From Prunella strophiata (taxonomy: Eukaryota; Chordata; Aves; Passeriformes; Prunellidae), in assembly GCA_036583965.1 (NCBI GenBank), contig JAZBQD010000030.1, positions 89,139,300 through 89,203,299 of the forward strand: a stretch of 64,000 nt of DNA, in the 5' to 3' direction. The notes beneath the pieces are model-generated. The model saw only the letters and a list, made by a program, of their open reading frames with translations, was not told the origin of the DNA and searched no databases. Below are positions 33,025 to 64,000 of this stretch, piece after piece. A program made the position numbers and the translations under genes. The stretch's first letter is position 1, and each line of letters begins with the position of its first letter.

Positions 33025-36000
33025 CATTTACTCTTAAATCTCATTCCTGGGGGGATCCTTCATGGGTGACAGTGGAAGACTGGGCAAAATACTCCAGAGA
33101 TAGTAGTTGATCCTTGTGAGCCAGCTTTTTTGAGGTTTGCTACACTTTCTCTTTTCTTCCTGGTCTTCTACCCATTTTAAGCCACGTGTGATTTTTACAT
33201 TCCCATATGAAGTAACACCTTCACACTTGAACAGTCACAAAAAATGCAAATAAATAATGCTTTCACCTTAAAAGTTGCTTACATATTTTAATCATTTGCT
33301 GCTGTCCACAGTTTCACTTTACAGGGTACTCTGACTTCCATTTTAAGTAAGCTGATACAGTGGTAACACCTAGGCTGTCCAATTTATAATCCTAAATGGT
33401 ACAGATGTCTTCAAGTTGTTCAGTGCATACAGTATTACTTCACAGATATGCTGTATGTATTTTTAAACTTGGTGCCAAGTTGTTTGGTTTGAAACTGAGC
33501 CATAGGATTTGTACTTGCCAATTCTAAATTTAAATGTAATTTATCATGTGTGTCATGCCAAGGAGAGCAAACCTGCAGGCATCTGCTCATTCAGTGCACC
33601 TGGGAGATTTGCTGCTGAGTAAGCTGTACATGTGTGTATATTTTTTGGCAATGGAAAAAGGAATAAATGGACTGTCAAAGGACTTGAAGTCAGTCATGTG
33701 AGATGTCTGTATGGTTCTTGTCAGTTTTCTGCTTTGCAAGTCTTGGTCTAGTGGGAGTTTTTTGTTGTTGTTTTCTAGTTCATTTATTAGGTTCTTGTGT
33801 TACTACTCCATCAGCCAGAAGAGGGTAAGGATGTAACTCACTAATTTTTAAATGGCCTTAATAAATGTTTGGTTTGGTCATCTGTGTCACTGTTAAGCTT
33901 TTAAGAGGCTTGACTGTGTTTAGCTGCAGTACTGCATTCACTGCATGTACCTGCTGGTCACCAGACTCCACAATTTGTGTCATTCATTTGTGCTGGCAAG
34001 GGGAGCTGTAATTGCAGGAAGGTGTTGCTCAGTCCTGGCTCTGAGCTCTTTTGGAGAAGCAGCATGCTCAGAAAACTCTGCAAAGACCTTCAGAGTTATG
34101 CATTCACTTATCATAAATTCTCTTCTGAAAGTTCAAGTCAAAATAAATAAGTTATCCACCCTCCTGGGTGATGACACCCAGCTGCCATCCCTCTCCAGTG
34201 CTTTCACCAACCACGGGCTGCTTTGGTGTTGCACAAGTTTTGTCTTTTCCTGTGACAGTGAAGCTGCAGACGTTGATACTTGAACCATGGCAAGCCTGTT
34301 TTCTGTTCAGTGCCAGCACCAATAACTTCCCTCAGCTGATGCCAACCAGCATCTCACTCACCAAAAGGCACAGCCCTTCTGAAAAAGTGTCATGTTTTTA
34401 CAACCACAAACCTGTTCAGCAAAACATGTTTTCTGAACTTTTTGTTATCTGAAGTGTGCTGGTAGCTGGTGACACACCTCTAAAATTAACTTTTCGGTTC
34501 TAAACTGTTGACAGAGGGATCTGCAACTGCAGTTGCCTCTTACAACCACATGCAGAAAATACTGTATTTCAGGCAAGTGGGTACAATGTTCACCTCTTAA
34601 GGAGAATGGGGAAATTTTGAGGCATTCACATTTTGATTGAGTATTGGGATACTTCCTCTTGGTGCATATACTTGACCAATTCCCATGGGGGTTTTTTGTG
34701 TCTCCTTAGCAGTGAACTACTCTATTGTCTGGCAAACCCTATAGGTTTCATGTTTTCACCTCAGCTTTCTGTCAAGACAGCAAAGAAGAACTCCATCCTG
34801 TGGTGTTAAAGGGTTCTTTTTCCTTCAAGGCAGTGGTGTAAAGCTGTATAGAAATAATTCATCTCCATTGTTAAAGAATTGAGTAAAACCAGTTTAATTT
34901 TTTCCTGGATCTCAATGAATGTGTTTTAAAGGAATGATCCTGATGCTCGAGTATAATCCTGCACTTCAAGAGCTGTAAAAATGCAGCTCTGACAGAAGTC
35001 TGGTACCCATCTGGTATCAATCTTACTTTTCCAGGATATGGCTCTTTGTCCTTTGGATGGGTGAGCTTGGAATCAAGAGCATTTCTCTGCTGAGTGTCTT
35101 TGAATGGCAAAGGATCACTCATTCACTCATGGTGGAAGCATTTGGTCCTCTTTTAACTTAGAAAGGGCTTGTGTGGACACAGCATCAGTGCAGCTCCATT
35201 TGCCAGTTCCTTGATTTGGAGCAGGGCTCAGTGCCTGCAGCGTGCACGGGCTCTGTCCTGGGCCTGGAGCCCATCCATGCACTTCCCTCTGCTGGAGAAG
35301 GCAGGGGAGCCACGTTTGCCAAAGGCTGTTTTCATGTTCTCACCTCTGGTTTCAAATGCAGCTGAGCTGAAACAACAGTGTGTTGCCACTGACACAGACA
35401 AGCCTTTTCTCTCTCCTGCCTTCCCATTCCATTTTTATGCATTCTCCCCATCTGAAAGCTGTCGTATGTACACTAAGGAAAAGACACCAAAGATGCATTT
35501 TAATATGATTTACCAAATAGTTTTGCCACCTCTGCTCAGGTCTTCTTTTTTTTTCTTTTATTATTTTTTTTTCTGTTGTGAATAGTTACCCATCTTAATG
35601 CAATTACTGTATTTTATCTCTGTTTAAGACATGTAGGTGTATTTTACAAACAACTGTCTCCTTTGTGGGGATTAGGGGTAGTTTAGTGTGTCTAGCCTAC
35701 CTTCTGCTCAGAAAGCTCAGCAGTAGCTGGAAGTACCACATGAAAAGGAAATCATGTGTAATTAAAAATTATATAAAAATGTATTCACTGCATGTTCTGT
35801 TTTACAGAGTTGAAAAACAGAACTCTGAAATTTTCTCTGGGTTTTTATTATAGCCTTATTCCTAATTTGGGCTGTGTTCTGAGCAGCTGAGTGTGTTGTG
35901 TTGCAACAGAGTGAAGTCTATGGAGGCAAAAGGGCAGTGCAACTGCCAGCCACATTCGGAAGGAAAAAGATAAAAATGGAAAACTAAGAATAGCTTTGCC

Positions 36001-36474
36001 CATTTTCAGGGAGGAACCTTCCATCTGATGAAGCCCTTGCTAGCTCATCACAGTGCCTCAGCAGGTGAATCCTCCTGTCCTTGCTTTGCAAGTTCAAGTG
36101 CCCACGTGCCTCCAAACAGTGATGCTGTGCAGGAATAGAGAACAGGTGTGTGCCACAGAGGGGTGCATGGACCTGTAACAGAGATGTCAACGTCAGTGCC
36201 CCTGCCTGGTGTGCTCTGTAAGCTGTCCTGGCCTTGGTTTTCCATTTTTAGTGTTTGTTTTCAGACACGTGGAACGTGAGGCAACCTGCAGTGCAGGGGT
36301 GACTCTAAGATTACCTCTGTGTTGCGTAAATGTTCCTGCTTGTGGACATGATGCTTGTTCCCCCTGCCCCACCACTTGTGGCAAGCCAGCCCTAGAGCAG
36401 GCTGTCCATGCCCCACTGATAATTATCCCTGTATATCCTCTGGTCCCTAAGGCATAATCGTCCTCCTCCTTTTA

Positions 36475-36479
<5 letters not shown>

Positions 36480-36507
<28 letters not shown>
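36480..36507. repeat. Poly-T tract (28 T)
   Basis: An uninterrupted T28. On the minus strand it could be the tail of a retroposed sequence, but no source is recognisable. Confidence 0.9.
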
Positions 36508-37711
36508 GGCTTTTCCAGTGTGGCACTGTTACTTTCTATGAAAACACACTCTCAATGTCCTTTTCAGCACTTCTGTTAACCAATCCCAATCTTTAAAACA
36601 AGAGTGCACTGACAGAAGCCTACTTTCACCATTTGGGCACTTTATTTCTTCTCATGTAGAGCAGGCATGGCAATGCTTCTGTGTGTCCTGAAAATCCATA
36701 AAGTGCAGAAATATTTCTACACAGGTCAATAACTCAGGCTGTGATTAACTTATTGCTTATTAACTTGTTGCTCTGGGTGCTAGGATGATGCATCCCTTAC
36801 ATTGCTGGCCTTTTCCATTTGAATAGCAACCAGTATTGCCCTCTGAAAAAGATCAAAGAAAACAAAGACCTTTCCCCTGGTATCAGTTATCAAAATTACA
36901 GTCAAGTCAATCAATGCTTTCTGTTTACCTCTCTATATTTATATTTACATTTCTATTTCTGTCTGTAAAGTAGTAGCAATTTGTGAGTCTCTAGGATTTT
37001 ATTAGACTCACAGGATGCCATTTCAATACATCTTTCAAAATAGTTTCCTTCCAGAGTCGAAGTGTGGACTGACCTCAGCTTTAGGAAAAAGTCACTCTTT
37101 GCCAGTAAGAGAAAGAGCCATGGAATTGAAGTTGGTGTTTTGCTCAGTGTTTTTCCAGGGGTGCAGTGAATTAGCAGAACATTCTTGTACTAGGTGGAAC
37201 AGAACAAGAAAGCTGTTAACTAAAATATCTCCATAGGGTGTAATTAGAAATGGGAGAGGTTATCTGCATTTCACTTGATTTCTTACTGCTTAATCCCTCC
37301 TTCTAGAGTGTACAGAGCCTGGAAAATTGCTTTTATAATAGCCTTTACTTCTGGCTGGTCCCTGAGAGGGAGGCTGACTTCAGCATATCAGAAATGGGCA
37401 GAAGAAAAAAATATTAATTTACAAGTTGTTGAATAAATAAGCACCCCTGTGGAGACATCTGTTTTTCTGGGTGTAGAGTTACTTTTGGCTGGGTAGGGCT
37501 AAGGATCTCCTGGCTTGCTTTAAGCTGGGTTGCAGAAACGAGGCTTTTGCAGGTCTGCTCTTACAGTTTCATTGAACAAAGCCGCTGCAAAATCCCTGTG
37601 TTATGAAATATTTCCTCTCTGTCGGGTCCCAGACAAGAGATGGCATCTGCAGAGCCAGAAAAGGAAGTCCTTGCCTTATAGAGAGAGCTCTCGGTGTGAC
37701 ACAATGGCTGA

Positions 37712-37718
37712 TATAAAG
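37712..37718 (+). promoter_or_regulatory. TATA box of ADPRHL1 (probable)
   Basis: tataaag lies 99 bases before the ADPRHL1 start codon, predicting a transcription start near 37742 and a short 5' leader. The surrounding sequence is not a CpG island, consistent with a regulated, tissue-restricted promoter. Confidence 0.5.
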
Positions 37719-37738
37719 TGTCGGGGGAGCTGAGTTGA

Positions 37739-58053
<20,315 letters not shown>

Positions 58054-58330
58054 AGCAGTTTCTGCCATTTTCTCTTTCTATAAAGATTGTATCACACCCT
58101 GTAGATATCTGACTGGCATTCATAGTGGAGGAAGTAGCCCTGAGTTAGTCTGAAGAGCTCTATGTACATTGGGTGCAAGTGAAGATAGCTGAGCTGTTAG
58201 ACTGATTAGAGTCATTAGACTGATTAGATATATGTGATATTTGTGGGGTTTTTTACAGATGTAGGGATTTCTAAATATAAGGAGTGCTGCTTAAACCTCA
58301 AATGGCAAAAAATAAATAAAACGTCTTTTG
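58054..58330 (+). other. ADPRHL1: ADPRHL1 short-form 3' untranslated region (probable)
   Basis: Short noncoding tail to the first polyadenylation signals. It carries an 18-base-period direct repeat around 58197-58230 (two copies of ttagactgattaga). Confidence 0.55.
58311..58320 (+). terminator. Overlapping polyadenylation signals of ADPRHL1 short form
   Basis: aataaataaa contains two overlapping AATAAA hexamers, 260 bases after the stop. A further AATAAA at 58793-58798 could give a longer 3' end. Confidence 0.6.
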
Positions 58331-58680
58331 ACTGATTTCAGTCTAACTTGCTATAATACCACTTCCTAAACAGCTGTTTCCAGTAATTACACATATGAAA
58401 TTAATTTTCAGAACTAATGCTTTCTTGCAAAACTAATGGTAGTACCCACTCACGGGGATATTCTCTGTATATTTGACAATCCTTTCACCACTGTGTCCCT
58501 CCTTGTTCTCAAATCTAATGTGTCTGTGACACTTGTAAACCTAATGTCTCATGGATTAGCTTTTAATGAATCACTGATCCCTGTATCAGCACTGTGGTGT
58601 AAGGTATTGTTACATTAGAAGCTTCCAGAAAAGGAAAAGCCAACACTAAAAATACCTCCAAGGAACAAGCAAAGCATCAG

Positions 58681-58721
58681 TGTGTCTAAAATTTCTGATC
58701 AATGTGTCTAAAATTTCTGAA
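58681..58721. repeat. Direct repeat, two copies, period 22
   Basis: tgtgtctaaaatttctga is repeated 22 bases apart. Confidence 0.9.
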
Positions 58722-58984
58722 TTATGTTTTTATTCCTCTTCAGTCTTCAGAACAAAAGTTTCTCTAAAATATAACTGGCTGAAATATTTGTAAATAAATT
58801 AATCTTGCACTATTTTCTAAGTATCAGTCTTTATTTTTAGATTGAACAGATTATATGTTGCTGTATCAGTATCAGAATTTTTGGCTGAGGTCTTCAAGCA
58901 GTTGTAATAGGTCAACAGTTAGGCTGTGATACACTTCACAAGTCTGAGCACCATGAAAACCCCAAGAAGAAAAGCTACAACTGC

Positions 58985-59303
58985 TTTACCTTTTTCCTTT
59001 TTTTTCCCCCCCTCCTTCCTTTTATTTCCTTTTGTTCATTTTGAATTTCCTTGCCTGGCTTCACCTCACCTTTCCTCTCCAAGATCTTCTTCAACATTTC
59101 TTTTTTTTTTTTTTTTTTTCCCTTCTTTTTTTAATTTTTATTTTCTTTTTTAATTTTTATTTTTTCATTTTTCTTTTTTTTTCTTCTCCTTTTAAATTTT
59201 TTTCTTGTCCTTTTTTCATCCTTTTTTCTTTTCCTTTCCCTTTGCCTTTCCTTTCTTTCCTCTTCTTTTCACTTTTCCTTTTTCTTTTATTTTTTCATTT
59301 TTT
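58985..59303 (+). repeat. Polypyrimidine (C/T) tract of about 320 bases
   Basis: Almost pure T/C on the plus strand with few purine interruptions. It is a simple-sequence expansion that also produces spurious Phe/Leu/Ser-rich open frames. Confidence 0.92.
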
Positions 59304-62300
59304 AAGAAAACCAGCAAACTACAGTTGGTTTAGAAGTTGCATACTACAAACAAAGCAAACAGTAGACTTGATGAAGGAGATCCTAATGCCCCCAAAGAGC
59401 AACACAGGCACAAACATGAAATCCTCAATGAAATAACGCAGAAGTGAGCTCAAAATTTGTTCCCACATTTAACCTCATGTTTTACTTTAGAAGTTCAGAA
59501 AGCGAGGTCTACGTAACACTTGCTAATTTCCACCATGTGTGATTGCCTACGTGGTGTTGGTTTCTCCTGTCTTTCTCCAGCTGCTGAACTGTGTTTTAAA
59601 AAGATAGCTAAAAATACATGAGTACTTTCCTACGCCTTTTTCCGTGTAAGCCATGGCTGGAGTCACCCCTGGGATGTTGTGTGGCAGACACAGGAGCAGG
59701 TGATGCCTGTCAGTAGGAGTAGCAGCCTGCATGACAAAGTCGGGATGAGAAGGTTTCCCGTGCCGCGCGTTACCTCTCGCTCTCTCGTTGTAGCATGTTT
59801 TCTCTCGGCAGCTTCGCAAGGTGCTTTCTTGTTTGCTTTGGAGATGTGTTAAACCAAAGGCAGCAATTGTGTCAGTAGCTCTTGGTGCCAGAGATTACCA
59901 AGACTTTCTGAAAACATTGCTTCTAGTTTAGGATGCCTCTAGGACTCCTGTAATAAGTTCAGCAATAGAGAAGAGAGAAGAACATATTCTGCATAAGGTA
60001 GGACTTTTTCTAGTACTTTGGCTTTTCTTCTTCCTTTAGGAAAAATATAATCACTGACAAATATTAAGGGGATTCAAAATTTTTCCCACTTTACCTTCTA
60101 TCCAACCTGGGCAGGACCAAGTTGTGTTTCAGAGATCAGTAAGAGAATCCCATTGAAAAAAAAGGACTGAACCTCTAAAGCATAATTTCTGCAGCTGTTG
60201 GGGTGAGCAGTGCCTTGGCCATCATTTCACTGAACACACTCAAAAGGCACACCTGTGCATGGTTTTGAGTGGGCAGAGCTGCTCCTGGTTGCCTTCCTTA
60301 TCTAGGGGCAGGTTGTTGGACCAAACACCACACAGAGACAAGTAGGGATGCCCAGGGATGAGGGAGGCCATGAGATGCAGCACTTTGCACATTCCAGCTC
60401 ATGGCCATTTCCCCAGAGCCTACCAACAGTAAGGCAGACCAATCTCATTGATTTCTGACAGCTTTTGCAGGACAGTGTTTATCAATTTGTTGTTTTTAGA
60501 TGAGGCCTCCATAGTGCTGTTTCCTTCTGCCCATGCCACTTCTGTCCCTGCAACAGCCAGTCCTTAGGGCTGCCAGAGTGTCTAAAATAGTGATCAGATG
60601 TTTAACATGAAATTCAGGATTAGGAGACAGGGCCTTCTCTTTCCCACGCCAGAAAATCCTACAACTGTATGCTTTTAGCAAATGCCATGGGATGCCACCA
60701 CGCCCTGCTACTCAGCAGCATCTGGACCCCTAACAGAATGGAAAGGCTGGAGGGCACTGGAGCAGGAGGCAGCAGGCAGGTCTGGGAGAGAGTGCCAGCT
60801 CCTGTCCCTTTGCCTTGGCACCTCAGCTCTCCTCCATTTGTGACACAGGAGTATCCACTGCAGAGGTTTCTCTGGGACTGGCCAGCCAGTGGGATAGGGT
60901 TGCACTGCTGCCCATTAGCATATTAGGCTGTTACCACTCTGATGCTGCCTGTGATAAGTGTCCCCAAAGAACCTATAAATAAGTAACTAAGCAGCCTGTC
61001 TTATGCATCTTAATTATTTGTAGGCCCAGAAGACAGGAAACTTTTGAAGGTGGCCTTGCTTCCTCTACAGATCCAAGGAGTCTGTCCTCCAGACACTGAA
61101 AACCATGCAGCAGCATAAACCAGCTTCCATAACCAGCAGCACATTGAGGCACATCACACACATTAAAAAGAGTGGAAATCAGCATCTCCAGGGGAAGAGA
61201 GGGGTGAGGGAGATAAAGTACATGTTAGGCCATTTTGCAGGATAAGGGAGGAGCCCAAGTATCTTCCTTGTCATATGGCATAGCTCACAGTGCTGGGAAG
61301 TGAATTCTGCTGGCATGGGGTTCCCCCTGTGCATAGGGACTAGCTCTCTGGATATTCCCAGTGGGATTAGAATTGACTATCTGTAATTTATATAGAGGTG
61401 ACTATGTCTCATTGATAGATGACATTGTTTAAGAACAGCAGGATGCAATTTGGGAAAAGACAATAAGGAAAAATTAGGGATGATGACTTAGCCTGTTGAG
61501 AATCATGGTCATGCTCCCAAACATGAGAAGCCCCTTACTTAGGCTTCCTTCCTTGAGGGGAAAACCATGGTGTTTCCCAAACACTAGGTTAAAGCAGACT
61601 CACCTCTACCTCAATTTTCTGTGGTGGCCTCAGAATTGAGTGTCATTGTACCACTGCCCTTGCACAGAGTGCCTTTCAGATTGACATGGTCACGATGGTC
61701 ATTTGCAGGTGACGTCATCTTGGAAGAACTGCAGATGCCCTAAATAGGTGCCATAGCTGTTTGTTCATTTTCTGCTGCTGGCTGATGAATATGGATCAAA
61801 CACTCAACATGTCTTGGTACTTAAGGCAATGCAGTATTCCCACAAATGCTACATTTCAGATGGCATCCTATAATAACACTCTAACATGGAAAAGGAAATC
61901 CCTGAATAGAGCTCACTTGTAGTATATTTTAATGAAGTTGTTTGAATTTCATAGCTCAAATGTGATTAATTACTGTGAATATTCCTAGCAGAGAGGGTCT
62001 GATCTCCATTCCTTCACAAGCAATAGTAGTTTGGCTATGCTGAAAGCAAGACTAGTCTGTATTTTGCTGTGGCCATTTATAGCAACCAAAGCAGTCCAGA
62101 AGGGAGGGGTAAGCAGGGCATCTGGTTCCACTGCTGTTCTGAGAGATCAGAGATGACCCTGAAGCACACTGGTTGATGGCCCCACATGTTTTTCTGAATA
62201 TACCAGACACTAGTTAGGGAGGAGAGAGATGGTAAGCTTGCGGTTAAAATATCAGCAGACTTGCAAGGAGACAGAATGAACCTGGATAATCTTAGCCAAC

Positions 62301-63903
62301 TATGCTCTGAATTTTGGGTCTTTCTTCATTTTGAAAATTCCCATAGTTGGGACGAATGGGCTTCTTGGTGTAATACAGAAGCTTTGCCTCTTTGGCTGTG
62401 GTCAATTTGGTAAGGGAAAGGGTGGATGATACCACCTGTGCTATGCTGAAATGTGCTTATTCCCTATCAAAACCTAGGAGGTATTGTTTGTCACATTAGA
62501 CATGGGCCAGTTGTCAGGCTTTTTTCTTTTATTGGCCTTTAAAAATACCTACAAAGTCATTATAAATAGACCTTCTTCCATTCAAGATGGCAAATGCAGC
62601 TGAGGGATGTAATCTTCAATATGTGCACTTGAAATGCAGCCAAGTGGAATCCAAATATCACAACCCAACTGGACAAGGACCAGCACTTCACTTTGCAAAC
62701 AGCCTCCATAATATTGCAGTGGGGGGTCGGGTCCAGTTTCTCTCAGAGACCATGGTGTGCCAGTTGCTGGGGCACAGCTGGGCCTTCCCCAACTTTCCAA
62801 GCTTGACACTCCCTAAAGCATGACCCTCTTTGCAGCCTTTCTTAATTTTCTACATGAGGGCTTAATTTAAAGAATTTTTTTATTCCACTTCTGGTCATAA
62901 AAATTAATCCCCTGTGGGTATGCAGGCTGCATTCTGTGCATGAAGGTATTTCACTGCATGGTGGAGTAACCTTCCAGCTTTTCATGGTGTCAGAAAGCTG
63001 ACACCTCTCGATTTTTCCCTTCTAGACCCATCTATTGTTATTGACTTCAAGCTCCAGCTTTTGTGCTGAGTTCAGTATTTTATTTAGTAACTGATCCACA
63101 CCAATTAAAGCATTGCCTAAATCCCCAGCTGTCCAAGGGCTGGATTCAAACAAGCAAAGGTCCAACATACCATCCTTCTTCCTCCAGATTAAAAGAGGTT
63201 GTAGTGAAGGGGCATTGCCAGGGTTGTTGTTGTGGTGATAGCCTTCACAAAGCAGATTTAAGAGCATAGTCCTGATGTGGGATTTGAATGCTATCAAAAA
63301 GCAAATAACAGCAAGCCTGTTGTGTTTTTTTTAAATTCTGGGGAGGTATCTACTGACTTCTAAACTATACCAGTAGTAAAAACCATCAGTGGTGCATTTG
63401 GGCCCCTCAGCCTTGATATTTTGTTTTAATGGTTATAAACCAGAGACAGAACCATGGTTTCGTGCTAACTGCAATCTCATCATATTTATCTTTGCCTACA
63501 CTTTACCCAGCAGGAAAGGAAAATACCTTCAGTGTTGCCCTCACTTTAGGACATGGTAATTCTAAATGAGGGACTAGTGGCACAGAGGAGATGCAGTGAC
63601 CCCAACTAGAGATTGCTTGCTTCCCTAAGTGCTTCCACTGCCCACAAAACACAGAAGAAAGAGCTGACAATGCTGTGTGGGACGATGTGAAGCCCTGACA
63701 CTCCTGCTACACCATGCCTCATGAAGCTTGTTGAGCACTTTGCATGCTTTTTAACAGGCCACTAACATCAACTCTCTTGAGAACTTCTAAATTTAAGTGG
63801 TTTTTTTCCCATTTCATGCGTAGCAGCATGCCATTAAAGCAAAGTAAGAAGGTAGTGACAATGCTGACAGCTTGAAAAGACATTTATGTTTTCTCTTGCA
63901 CAG
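59304..63903 (+). other. Region downstream of ADPRHL1 short form (alternative intron if the long form is real)
   Basis: No coding exon, RNA gene or clear repeat is seen up to the acceptor at 63903. A perfect CRE palindrome tgacgtca lies at 61710-61717. Open frames here are short and unsupported. Confidence 0.7.
61710..61717. promoter_or_regulatory. Full CRE palindrome TGACGTCA
   Basis: An exact CREB/ATF full site in an AT-rich, CpG-poor region. One occurrence in 64 kb is near chance expectation, so function is uncertain. Confidence 0.25.
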
Positions 63904-64000
63904 CACCAAAAGCGCACACTTCTGTGGAGATAATAAGATGCTTATAGACCCTCTGGTGCTGAAGAAGAAGCTCGATAGGATGGCAACAGAGGAAGGAGCC
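63904..64000 (+). CDS. ADPRHL1: Candidate alternative terminal exon of a long ADPRHL1 isoform (partial, runs off window)
   Basis: A strong acceptor (ttttctcttgcacag) ends at 63903. Of the three frames after it, only one stays open to the window end. It gives 32 residues including TKSAHFCGDNKMLIDPLVLK and KKLDRMATEEGA. Splicing from a GT at 58050 leaves two bases (AA) of a codon; the first base here (C) completes it as Asn, and the open frame follows exactly. The stop of the short form would thus be replaced by a continuing reading frame. Long ADPRHL1 forms with a large C-terminal extension are known in vertebrates as far as I recall. An unrelated downstream gene is the alternative; GRTP1 is the expected neighbour, but this peptide does not look like its start. 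Confidence 0.6.

Larger units (their letters stand above)
31056..37700. other. Intergenic region between DCUN1D2 and ADPRHL1
   Basis: It carries a (TA)n microsatellite near 33000 and a T28 run at 36480-36507. An isolated AATAAA at 33661-33666 might be a distal DCUN1D2 polyadenylation signal. Open frames (the longest 138 codons at 35169-35585) show no coding signature. Some of this region probably holds ADPRHL1 regulatory DNA, but I cannot point to a specific element. Confidence 0.7.

Noticed and set aside
59032..59436. 134-codon Phe/Leu-rich frame resembling membrane segments
   Set aside because: Product of the polypyrimidine tract, where TTT/CTT/TCC codons mimic hydrophobic helices.
62587..62823. 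78-codon frame as the start of GRTP1 or another gene
   Set aside because: No TBC-domain motif, promoter or splice donor in the right place. A 75-codon frame on the opposite strand overlaps it.

Overview
The window is vertebrate nuclear DNA, most likely from a bird and probably a songbird. It has multi-exon genes with GT-AG introns and an AT-rich background broken by one CpG island. It also holds two short CR1-type LINE 3' ends and a retroviral LTR-like segment. The species assignment is inference; the gene calls rest on translated exons and splice sites.

Three protein-coding genes are present, in the order and relative orientation known from human 13q34. (1) TMCO3 lies on the minus strand. 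The window holds its first two coding exons (6626-6180 and 1663-1484), and the rest of the gene lies left of position 1. (2) DCUN1D2 lies on the plus strand and is complete: seven coding exons from 9838 to 30599, 259 codons, every exon phase matching. (3) ADPRHL1 lies on the plus strand: seven coding exons from 37811 to 58053 encode a complete 354-residue short form. A likely alternative terminal exon for a longer isoform starts at 63904 and runs off the right edge.

TMCO3 and DCUN1D2 are head-to-head around a CpG island (about 9040-10560) that acts as a shared promoter. It carries a ZNF143-type motif, an E2F-type motif and a CRE-like half site. DCUN1D2 has its initiator ATG as the last three bases of exon 1. 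ADPRHL1 instead has a TATA-type start region with no CpG island, which fits tissue-restricted expression.

The three genes do not form one pathway. TMCO3 is a predicted cation/proton antiporter, DCUN1D2 is a cullin neddylation co-E3, and ADPRHL1 is a catalytically degenerate ADP-ribosylhydrolase-like protein linked to heart muscle. I found no novel multi-gene system. The points most worth checking are the ADPRHL1 alternative splice that would overwrite the stop codon, the motif cluster in the shared promoter, a CTCF-type motif beside the LTR segment, and several recent small tandem duplications.
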